Below, piece by piece: positions 1 to 6,200 of a stretch of 9,023 nt of DNA. How positions within the stretch are numbered: position 1 is the stretch's first letter; each line of letters starts with the position of its first letter. The position numbers and the translations under genes are program-made. Source of the stretch: Desulfobulbaceae bacterium (GTDB taxonomy: Bacteria; Desulfobacterota; Desulfobulbia; Desulfobulbales; DAOVSZ01); contig DAOVSZ010000089.1 in NCBI GenBank assembly GCA_030627725.1, forward strand, positions 1-9,023, in the 5' to 3' direction. The notes below the pieces were generated by a model that was not told the DNA's origin, searched no databases, and worked only from the letters and a program-made list of their open reading frames with translations.

Positions 1-59
1 CTGCCTTTGGAAGTTTTCCGGGGCAGGGCGGCTATTTTTTTTGTGCGGCAGGTACATCG

Positions 60-86
60 TTGACAGGCAGGTGTAAAAAAGATAAT
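60..86 (+). promoter_or_regulatory. candidate sigma70-type promoter for the ATP sulfurylase/APS kinase gene
   Basis: A perfect TTGACA hexamer lies at 60-65. GATAAT (5 of 6 matches to TATAAT) lies at 81-86, giving a 15-bp spacer, shorter than the usual 17. A register with a 17-bp spacer would use TAATTT at 83-88, a poorer -10. The pair sits about 60 bp before the start codon at 148 and just ahead of a hairpin at 90-116. This is inference from motif match only; the short spacer lowers confidence. Confidence 0.35.
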
Positions 87-89
87 TTT

Positions 90-116
90 AGGTGTTGCCT
101 TTTGGGCGCAACACCT
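90..116 (+). other. 9-bp perfect hairpin in the leader of the ATP sulfurylase/APS kinase gene
   Basis: AGGTGTTGC at 90-98 is exactly complementary to GCAACACCT at 108-116, with a 9-nt loop (99-107). The bases after the stem are TTTATC, a weak U-run. It could be the terminator of a gene ending before the window, an attenuator between the candidate promoter (60-86) and the ribosome binding site (137-142), or a dyad operator. The sequence alone does not decide between these. The U-run is too short for a confident intrinsic terminator call. Confidence 0.45.
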
Positions 117-136
117 TTATCAAAAAATGAAAAAAC

Positions 137-142
137 AGGAGG
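137..142 (+). promoter_or_regulatory. Shine-Dalgarno that fixes a GTG start at 148
   Basis: AGGAGG at 137-142 is followed after 5 nt by GTG at 148-150, ideal spacing. The longer in-frame alternative, ATG at 127, has no purine-rich site upstream (the preceding bases are ACACCTTTATCAAAAA), and it would put this AGGAGG inside the coding sequence. The GTG start is therefore preferred. Confidence 0.7.
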
Positions 143-147
143 AGTCC

Positions 148-1851
148 GTGGACCGTCATGATTATTCTGAGAGCCTTCTGGTGCATTTTCGGAGAATTGA
201 GAGCCTTCGGAAAGAGGCGCTTTCGTATGCCTCGATCGACCTGAATGTTCGCCAGTTGTGCGATCTTGAACTCTTGCTGAACAGGGCATTTTTCCCTCTT
301 GCCGGCTACATCGGGAAGCAGGACTACGAGAGCATCCTGGATAATATGCGCCTTGTTGACGGTGCGCTGTGGCCCATGCCGGTCTGTCTGGATGTAGATG
401 CCGAGACCGCGGCCTCCCTGCAGGCAGGGCAAAATCTGGCCTTAAATGATCAGGAGGGCTTTATGCTGGCCGTGCTTACCGTGGGTGATGTCTGGCAGCC
501 GGACAAAAAGCGGGAGGCGCGGGCGGTTTTTGGAACTGATGATGCTGAAGAACATCCTGGTGTGAGGAAGTTTTATGACCAGACGTCCGACTGGTATGTC
601 GGCGGCACGCTTGAGGGTTTGCATCTTCCGATCTATTATGATTTTAACGAGCTCCGGCTGACCCCGGCGGAGATCCACCGCCGTTTTTATCAACATGGCT
701 GGCGGAACGTGATCGGGTTCCATACTGATACGTATATGCATTGCGCGGAAAGAGAGATGGTCCACAGAGCGGCGCGAGAGGCCGGCGCCAACATCTTTCT
801 CCAGCCCGTGGTCGCGCCCACGCATGCTGAGAACATGGACCATTATACTCATGTCCGCTGCTATCAGGAGATAGTCAAAAAATTCCCGAAGAACATGGTC
901 ATGCTCGGCATCATCCCGCTTGCCGTTCGAACGGCCGGGCCGCGAGAGGCCTTGTGGCATGCCATTATAAGGAAAAACTACGGTTGCAGCCATTTTATTG
1001 TTGCAGAAGATCAAGCAGATCCGTTTGCCGGTTTCGAGGACGGAGAACGGTACTATCCCCTGCATGCCGCCCAGGAAATGGTCAGGGAGTATGAGGCGGA
1101 GACCGACATCAAGATGGCGCCGCTCAGCAGGATGGCCTATGTGGAAGAAAAGGCGCAGTATGTCCCTGAGGACAAGATCTCACCTCTTATGACCGTGAAG
1201 AGTATTACCGGTTCGGAGTTGAAACGCAGGCTGGAATGCAGTCTGGAGGTCCCGGAATGGTTTACCTATCCGGAAATTGTCGAAGAGCTGCGCCATTCCT
1301 TCCCTCCACGCAGCAGGCAGGGGTTTACGCTGTTTTTTACCGGCCTTTCCGGCTCTGGAAAATCAACCCTGGCCAAGGTCCTGTTTGTTAAATTCATGGA
1401 GATGCGGGACAGACCGGTCACCCTGCTTGACGGTGATATCGTGCGAAGAAATCTTTCCAGCGAGCTTACTTTTTCAAAGCAACACCGTAACCTGAATATC
1501 ACCAGAATCGGTTTTGTGGCAAGCGAGATTACCAAAAACGGAGGCATTGCCCTGTGTGCGCCGATTGCTCCCTATGAAGAATCCAGGCGACGGAACCGTG
1601 AACTTATCAGCCGATACGGCGGATATATTGAGATTTATGTCTCCACTCCTCTTGAAATCTGTGAACAGAGGGACCGGAAAGGGCTGTATGCCAAGGCCCG
1701 GGCCGGCAAGGTAAAGGGCGTCACCGGTGTTTCGGATCCGTACAACCCCCCGGTAACCCCTGAACTCTTGATTGACACGACGGATATCAGTCCCACCGAG
1801 GCGGCGCAGGAGGTCCTTCTGTATCTTGAGGAGCAGGGATATATTCGGTAA
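148..1851 (+). CDS. ATP sulfurylase-like / APS kinase fusion protein with degenerate sulfurylase site
   Basis: Numbering is from GTG 148 (567 aa). Residues about 1-160 are the PUA-like N-domain of ATP sulfurylase, about 160-385 its catalytic fold, and about 390-567 an APS kinase, the same order as in Aquifex-type fusions. The kinase (APS + ATP to PAPS, cytosolic) looks functional: P-loop GLSGSGKST at 399-407, DGD at 428-430 with R433, and KGLYAKARAG from 511. One change is His446 in the usual DR of the FSxxDR motif. The sulfurylase half keeps its framework (YVGG, AGPREALWHAI, NYGC, PEWF) but not its active site. QTRNPMHRAH reads HTDTYMHCAE (192-201) and GRDHAG reads AEDQAD (286-291). By homology to yeast ATP sulfurylase, Arg197 and Arg290 have become Asp and Glu. 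I infer that this half cannot activate sulfate normally and is a scaffold, a regulator, or acts on something else. Automatic annotation would call it sat/cysC. A strong SD supports the GTG start; ATG 127 is the alternative. The gene is followed by a 100-bp gap, then the biotin genes. Confidence 0.88.
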   Translation: MDRHDYSESLLVHFRRIESLRKEALSYASIDLNVRQLCDLELLLNRAFFPLAGYIGKQDYESILDNMRLVDGALWPMPVCLDVDAETAASLQAGQNLALNDQEGFMLAVLTVGDVWQPDKKREARAVFGTDDAEEHPGVRKFYDQTSDWYVGGTLEGLHLPIYYDFNELRLTPAEIHRRFYQHGWRNVIGFHTDTYMHCAEREMVHRAAREAGANIFLQPVVAPTHAENMDHYTHVRCYQEIVKKFPKNMVMLGIIPLAVRTAGPREALWHAIIRKNYGCSHFIVAEDQADPFAGFEDGERYYPLHAAQEMVREYEAETDIKMAPLSRMAYVEEKAQYVPEDKISPLMTVKSITGSELKRRLECSLEVPEWFTYPEIVEELRHSFPPRSRQGFTLFFTGLSGSGKSTLAKVLFVKFMEMRDRPVTLLDGDIVRRNLSSELTFSKQHRNLNITRIGFVASEITKNGGIALCAPIAPYEESRRRNRELISRYGGYIEIYVSTPLEICEQRDRKGLYAKARAGKVKGVTGVSDPYNPPVTPELLIDTTDISPTEAAQEVLLYLEEQGYIR

Positions 1852-1902
1852 AATTTAAGGCACATCCGTCTTCGCTAAACAAAAGCTTCGCCGCGACATA
1901 AA

Positions 1903-1932
1903 GGCAGAAGGCACAGAGGCAGAAGGCACAGA
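1903..1932 (+). repeat. tandem duplication of a 15-bp unit before the biotin genes
   Basis: GGCAGAAGGCACAGA occurs twice in perfect tandem (1903-1917, 1918-1932), ending 19 bp before the bioHC start. Each unit is itself two near-identical half-units (GGCAGAA and GGCACAGA). The rest of the 100-bp gap (1852-1951) shows no clear promoter or terminator. The repeat lies just upstream of a start codon that has no good Shine-Dalgarno. Purine-rich GGCACAGA arrays resemble dispersed intergenic repeats of delta-proteobacteria; that is recollection, not shown here. Confidence 0.8.
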
Positions 1933-1951
1933 GAAAAAATAGAAAAACAAC

Positions 1952-3442
1952 ATGACGCAAACCGATCTTTTTCGAAAACCTGCTTTTTCTGAATCCGCCC
2001 CTGCAACTCCTGTTGTTTTCTTCCCGGGCTGGGGATTTGACGGCAGGGTTATTTCCCTTGCGGAGCAGGAGCTTCCCTGGATCGTTCCTGTTGAACATCT
2101 TGATCCGGAAACGTACGCGGAAACCCTTGTCGCTTTTCTCAATCGTGAGGATATCGAGGCTGTCGACCTTGTCGGCTGGTCTCTGGGCGCCAACCTGGCT
2201 CTTGATTTTGCCGGACGGTATCCGGAGAGGATTTCAAGCGTGGTCCTTCTTTCCATGCGAAAGAAATGGCCGCCGTCTGAAATCGATCTGATCAGAAATG
2301 AACTCGGTCGGGACCCGCGGGCCTTTCTTGAGGACTTTTATAGAAAGTGTTTTGCCGGCTACAGGGAAGTGTATAAACGCTTTAGAGCGGAGTTATTGAA
2401 GGATTATCTTGAAAAGGCGGACATATCCCTGTTGTTGAAGTGTCTCGACTATTTAAGGGATTTTCCTGAGATGGGTGAAGAAAAATCGGTGGACAGGGCC
2501 GCTTTTTTGACTCCCTGGGGAGAGACATACCTTCTGCACGGCCGCAGAGATATCATTGCCCCGGTTGATCAGATGGCGGAACTGCCCGGAGTGGAGAGCA
2601 GGATTTTTGGTCATGACGGTCATCCGGTTTTCCTTTCGTCTGAGTTTCGCCTCCCATCGTATCATAGAAAATTGACCATACAGGGGAAGTTTTCCAAGGC
2701 TGCCGCCACCTATGATCAATACGCGGATGTTCAGAGGGAGGTCGCCCTCCTGCTTGCCAAAAGGCTTGAGAAGCCGGAGCGCGCTCGCGCCATTCTTGAG
2801 ATCGGGTGCGGCACCGGAGGATTCACGGAACTTCTGAAAAGACGCTTTTCGGCGGCCACCATCACATCACTTGATTTTTCCCGGGCAATGATTGATTTTG
2901 CCAGGGCCAAGGCGGCGTTTTCTTCTTCTACTGTGGAATTCTTATGTGAGGACGCGGAAAAGTTTCTTGCCGAAACAGATCGTTCCTTTGATCTGGTCAC
3001 AAGTAATGCAACCATTCAGTGGTTCGGGGATGTCCGTTCGGCAGTAAAAAGGATTGCAGGACTCCTCCTTCCAGGCGGGGGCTTTGTCTGTTCTACATTC
3101 GGTCCTGGAACTCTGTGCGAACTGGGGGCGGGGATGGCCGGTATCTTTGGCGAGAGGTTTCATATCCCATCCGCCCGGTTTCCTGCACGAAATACACTCC
3201 AGCAGATCCTGTCGGAATATTTTGATTCCGTGACCGTGGAAGAGGTCTGTCTTACGCGGAGATATGATTCGCTGTTAGGGCTTTTGACGCAGATCAGGAT
3301 GACAGGCACTGCCGGGTGGCAGCCTTCCGCACCGATACTTACACGACGACGTCTGGAAAAATTGAGTCAGTGGTTTGCCAGGCACAAGGGTGGATATGAG
3401 GTGACGTATCAGGTCTTCCTGGTGAGGTGTACCAATGGATAA
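1952..3442 (+). CDS. esterase-methyltransferase fusion for pimeloyl-ACP synthesis (BioH/BioG-like + BioC)
   Basis: This 496-aa protein joins two enzymes that normally act separately. Residues about 18-235 are an alpha/beta hydrolase. They contain the FFPGWGFDG oxyanion-region motif (23-31), nucleophile elbow GWSLG with Ser77, acid Asp200 in GRRD and His224 in GHPVFLS, the same order and spacing as the BioH triad. Residues about 244-496 are BioC, malonyl-ACP O-methyltransferase. They start at the family-typical FSKAAATYDQYADVQ, with SAM-binding ILEIGCGTGG at 281-290 and SNATIQW at 351-357. BioC methylates malonyl-ACP so the fatty acid elongation cycle can build a pimeloyl chain. BioH/BioG-type esterases then remove the methyl group from pimeloyl-ACP methyl ester. 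Both active sites look intact. The start ATG has only a weak upstream purine tract. The stop overlaps bioD by 8 bp, so the two are translationally coupled. Esterase type (BioH versus BioG) is not certain; the family is. Confidence 0.9.
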   Translation: MTQTDLFRKPAFSESAPATPVVFFPGWGFDGRVISLAEQELPWIVPVEHLDPETYAETLVAFLNREDIEAVDLVGWSLGANLALDFAGRYPERISSVVLLSMRKKWPPSEIDLIRNELGRDPRAFLEDFYRKCFAGYREVYKRFRAELLKDYLEKADISLLLKCLDYLRDFPEMGEEKSVDRAAFLTPWGETYLLHGRRDIIAPVDQMAELPGVESRIFGHDGHPVFLSSEFRLPSYHRKLTIQGKFSKAAATYDQYADVQREVALLLAKRLEKPERARAILEIGCGTGGFTELLKRRFSAATITSLDFSRAMIDFARAKAAFSSSTVEFLCEDAEKFLAETDRSFDLVTSNATIQWFGDVRSAVKRIAGLLLPGGGFVCSTFGPGTLCELGAGMAGIFGERFHIPSARFPARNTLQQILSEYFDSVTVEEVCLTRRYDSLLGLLTQIRMTGTAGWQPSAPILTRRRLEKLSQWFARHKGGYEVTYQVFLVRCTNG

Positions 3443-4145
3443 TGTGTTCTTTGTAACAGGCACGGATACCGATGTGGGGAAGACGTTTTTCTGTGCCCAT
3501 CTGCTGAAATATCTGCGCAGTCTGGGAGTTGATGCAGGGTATCAGAAATGGGTGAGTACAGGGGATGCCGTCTCATCCGAGGATTTGACGTATTGCTGCG
3601 ATACTGCAGGAATTTCAAGCGATCCCTCTCTGCTTGATCTGCAGGTTCCGTTTCGGTTTCAGATGCCTGCCTCTCCTCATCTGGCCGCGGAGCAAGAGGG
3701 GAAAAGGGTCGATACGAAGGTTGTCGTCGACCGCTGCCGCGAACTGGCTTTACGCTATGAAAGGCTTATTGTGGAAGGTGTGGGCGGATTGCTCGTGCCG
3801 CTGACTCGAGAGATTCTCCTGGCCGATGTGCTGGCGGAACTGAAACTGCCGATCATAGTTGTTGCAAGAAGCGGTCTGGGGACCCTGAACCATACATTTC
3901 TCACCCTTGAAGCATTAAGAAGCAGGGAGATTCCGATTCTGGGCGTTGTTTTTTCCGATGCCGGCAACGATGAAGACGAGGTGCTGGTAGCTGACAATAT
4001 CCGGACCATAGCGGAGATGGGCCGGGTAACGGTTTTCGGGAGGATGAAAAGATGCCCGGAAGGCGGTGACGCTTCAAAAGAGTTTATACAAATCGGTGAG
4101 GCGATACGTTCGGAGATGTCCCGGATTCGGAGCAGGTCCGTATGA
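3435..4145 (+). CDS. bioD: ATP-dependent dethiobiotin synthetase
   Basis: BioD closes the ureido ring of dethiobiotin from 7,8-diaminopelargonate, CO2 and ATP in the cytoplasm, the penultimate biotin step. At 236 aa it is of normal family length. P-loop GTDTDVGKT is at 9-17, the substrate-side Lys38 in QKWVSTG matches the KPVxxG motif, SPHLAAE is at 80-86, EGVGGLLVPL at 114-123, and ARSGLGTLNHT at 144-154. The start ATG is preceded by GAGGTG (3424-3429) at 5-nt spacing and lies inside the end of the bioHC fusion, which indicates one transcript and coupled translation. The stop TGA is 3 bp from the stop of the convergent kinase gene, so no intrinsic terminator fits between them. bioF, bioA and bioB must be elsewhere. 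Confidence 0.93.
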   Translation: MDNVFFVTGTDTDVGKTFFCAHLLKYLRSLGVDAGYQKWVSTGDAVSSEDLTYCCDTAGISSDPSLLDLQVPFRFQMPASPHLAAEQEGKRVDTKVVVDRCRELALRYERLIVEGVGGLLVPLTREILLADVLAELKLPIIVVARSGLGTLNHTFLTLEALRSREIPILGVVFSDAGNDEDEVLVADNIRTIAEMGRVTVFGRMKRCPEGGDASKEFIQIGEAIRSEMSRIRSRSV

Positions 4146-4148
4146 AAC

Positions 4149-5969
4149 TCAGCCTGAATTTTTCTTCGCAGAATCAAGAATATTTGTAATTGTTTCGGCA
4201 AGAAGGTCAATGTCAAGCGGTTTGAGGAGAAACTCCCGGATACCGATCGATTTTGCCCGTTCACTATCTACGATCTCACTGTGCCCCGTAATCATGATGA
4301 CGGGCAGATCCGGTCTGACATGAAAGAGTTCCTGGGCCAGTTCAAAACCGGTCATTTGCGGCATTGTCTGGTCTGTCACAACGATGTCGAACCTGTTCGG
4401 GTCCTCACGAAAAACCTCCAGGGCTTGGGCGCTGTCCGTGAGCGCCGTCACCTCGAAGCCGATACTTTCCAGTATCAGCTTGCCGGACCGTGCATTGTAC
4501 TCAGCATCGTCAACAAAGAGGATCCGACCGTGTCCCTCATGGGTCAGTTTGGTCTCTTTATGAGGTTCTTGCGTGGCCGGCGCGAGGTCAACGACAGGGA
4601 GATAGATGGTAAACTCGGAGCCCTTCCCCGGCCGGCTCTTTACGGAAATGGCGCCTTTATGGCGCATGACGATCCCGTGTACCCTGGAAAGTCCCAGGCC
4701 GGTCCCTTCCCCCTGTTCCTTGGTTGTGAAGTAGGGATCGAAGATGCGCTGCCGGGTAAATTTATCCATGCCATATCCGGTATCGCTTACGGTCAGGCGG
4801 ACAAATTTCCGGCCTTTGAGGTCTCCGATTTTGCCGATCAGGACACTGTCGGTATCTACCTGCTCAAGTCTGACTTCAAGGATGCCGCCATGCTCACGCA
4901 TTGCATGATAGGCGTTTGTGCAGAGGTTCATGACCACCTGATAAATCTGTGTCTCATCCGCCAGCACTGCTCTGGTATCTGAGTCCAGATGCTGGCGCAG
5001 TTCAATGGTGGTCGGCAGTGACCTTTTCAGGAATTTCAGGGCCTCTCGTATAATCGGCTGGATCTGCAGAGGACGTCGCTTATATTCCGTTCTTTTGCTG
5101 AATGCAAGTATCTGCCGGACGAGATTTGCGGCCTGTTTGCCGCCTTTCATGATTTCCTGTACAAAATTTTCCTGTTCACTCCCTTTGGGAAGGCCGTCTT
5201 TAAGCAGGCGTGTGTAGGTCAGCATGCCGTTCAAGATGTTATTAAAGTCGTGCGCTATCCCTCCTGCCAGTGTGCCGACGGCCTCCATTTTCTGAGAATG
5301 CCTGAGATCGTCCTCGAGTTGCGCCTTTTCCTTCTCTGCTCTTTTCTGTCCGGAGATGTCTTTAAAATCTTCGACAATACCGATGAGCCGGCCATTTGCA
5401 TCGGAAAATGGTGTTGCCGTCACAATACAGGGAATCCTTGTCCCGTCAGTCCGTTCCTTGTTCGTTTCGTATTCAACCCGTTTTTCTCCTTTCATGATCA
5501 GGGTGAGGGGGCAGTCGGGCGTAAAGCATTTTGGTCCGGAGAAAATCTTATGGCATTTTTTCCCTTCTACTTCCTGTTTGGTCAATCCGGTCAGAGCCAG
5601 AAAGGTCCTGTTCACCCGAAGTGTATTGAAATCGTTGTCAATCACCCGCATGCCGTCTGCCGCAGTCTGAAATATCTGGTCCAGTTCCGCATTGGCAAGC
5701 TTGGTAATATTCTCCGCCGCTTTGATTTTGTTGAACAAAAGCTGGGTTGAAATTCCAAAGAGGAGAAAGAGCAGGACGATGATGGCCCGCATCCAGAGTT
5801 CATGCGTGTTCGGGTGAAAGATTTCATCCCAGAAGCTGATATTGTGAAACTGTATGAAATGATTGTAGGATTCGAATATCCAGAACAGGATGGCAAAGGC
5901 AATCCCTGTGATCAGGAAGAGATTCTCTGAAAAAAAGGAGCGTGGACCGGATCGATTATCTTCTTTCAT
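4149..5969 (-). CDS. membrane-bound PAS hybrid sensor histidine kinase with receiver domain
   Basis: A 606-aa two-component sensor. Two membrane segments (about 15-33 and 61-79) flank a short outside loop of roughly 27 residues, so sensing is probably by the cytoplasmic PAS domain (about 95-207) rather than a periplasmic domain. The PAS carries Cys139, His140, Cys148 and Cys153 in a pattern ending CxxxxCP. A HisKA domain has phospho-acceptor His240 in GGIAHDFNN. The ATPase domain shows N-box NLCTNA (348-353), G1 box DTGYGM (396-401) and G2 box GTGLGLS (422-428). A C-terminal receiver (about 480-600) has acidic pair Asp487/Asp488, phospho-acceptor Asp533 in VTDQTMP, and Lys583. Phosphate could pass from His240 to Asp533. 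No HPt domain or DNA-binding partner is visible nearby, so output is unknown. The start has a weak Shine-Dalgarno. It lies downstream of the cbi operon on the same strand but separated by a 231-bp gap with an inverted repeat, so it probably has its own promoter. Confidence 0.92.
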   Translation of the reverse strand: MKEDNRSGPRSFFSENLFLITGIAFAILFWIFESYNHFIQFHNISFWDEIFHPNTHELWMRAIIVLLFLLFGISTQLLFNKIKAAENITKLANAELDQIFQTAADGMRVIDNDFNTLRVNRTFLALTGLTKQEVEGKKCHKIFSGPKCFTPDCPLTLIMKGEKRVEYETNKERTDGTRIPCIVTATPFSDANGRLIGIVEDFKDISGQKRAEKEKAQLEDDLRHSQKMEAVGTLAGGIAHDFNNILNGMLTYTRLLKDGLPKGSEQENFVQEIMKGGKQAANLVRQILAFSKRTEYKRRPLQIQPIIREALKFLKRSLPTTIELRQHLDSDTRAVLADETQIYQVVMNLCTNAYHAMREHGGILEVRLEQVDTDSVLIGKIGDLKGRKFVRLTVSDTGYGMDKFTRQRIFDPYFTTKEQGEGTGLGLSRVHGIVMRHKGAISVKSRPGKGSEFTIYLPVVDLAPATQEPHKETKLTHEGHGRILFVDDAEYNARSGKLILESIGFEVTALTDSAQALEVFREDPNRFDIVVTDQTMPQMTGFELAQELFHVRPDLPVIMITGHSEIVDSERAKSIGIREFLLKPLDIDLLAETITNILDSAKKNSG

Positions 5970-6200
5970 TCTTATATATTAGGAAATTCTTACAAATTCT
6001 GAAAGAGATAATATTGTAACTGTTCAGCAGCACTCCACCCGGAGTCTCGCAAGCTCGCTTACCTGCACACGATCAGGCCTTCTCGCATAGCCAACTATAG
6101 CTCGTCAGCCTGCTTGTGCACATCTGAAGCACTGCTGAACAGTTACAGGTCGGTGGTTTTGCACACTTTCAGCTATCACGCTGATATAGTTACATAATAT
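5970..6200. other. 231-bp intergenic region between cbiO and the hybrid kinase
   Basis: No credible gene is present on either strand. The region is dominated by the inverted-repeat element at 6015-6147. The left flank (5970-6014), which would be the kinase leader, is AT-rich and could hold its promoter, but no convincing -35/-10 pair can be chosen. The right flank (6148-6200), just after the cbiO stop, has only a weak 5-bp dyad (TATCA 6174-6178 with TGATA 6182-6186) and no T-tract terminator. Confidence 0.6.
6015..6147. repeat. 133-bp element bounded by perfect 16-bp inverted repeats (possible MITE)
   Basis: TGTAACTGTTCAGCAG at 6015-6030 is exactly the reverse complement of CTGCTGAACAGTTACA at 6132-6147. 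The 101-bp interior is more structured than random sequence. It has a small hairpin ACTCC/GGAGT (6032-6045), TGCACA (6064-6069) against TGTGCA (6116-6121), and three copies of CTCGC (6046, 6054, 6082). No ORF lies inside. The ends read GTAAC...GTTAC; GTAA is the usual terminal tetranucleotide of IS66-family elements, which suggests a non-autonomous derivative. No 8-bp target duplication flanks it, so that origin is inference. In RNA it could also fold into a long stem separating cbiO from the kinase. Confidence 0.75.

Noticed and set aside
1..76. Possible C-terminal end of an upstream plus-strand gene (frames ending at 63 or 76).
   Set aside because: The fragments are at most 24 codons, show no recognisable family motif, and overlap the candidate promoter; nothing supports either frame.
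442..1065. Long minus-strand ORF (207 codons) opposite the sulfurylase/kinase gene.
   Set aside because: It is the antisense shadow of a well-supported gene and its translation has no domain-like pattern.
3459..3485. BioD P-loop GTDTDVGKT and the one-residue shifted QKWVSTG as signs of altered function.
   Set aside because: The fifth P-loop position varies in BioD (for example Glu in E. coli), and the key Lys and Gly residues are retained, so this looks like ordinary family variation.
4281..4982. Long plus-strand ORF (233 codons) opposite the hybrid kinase.
   Set aside because: It runs antisense to the conserved HATPase and receiver domains, whose motifs are unambiguous on the other strand.
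6015..6147. The inverted-repeat element as an integron attC site.
   Set aside because: The size is in range, but the ends do not give the RYYYAAC / GTTRRRY core pair, and no integrase or cassette array is present.
6171..6190. Dyad TATCA/TGATA after the cbiO stop as a terminator.
   Set aside because: Only 5 bp of AT-rich stem and no T-run in the direction of cbiO transcription.
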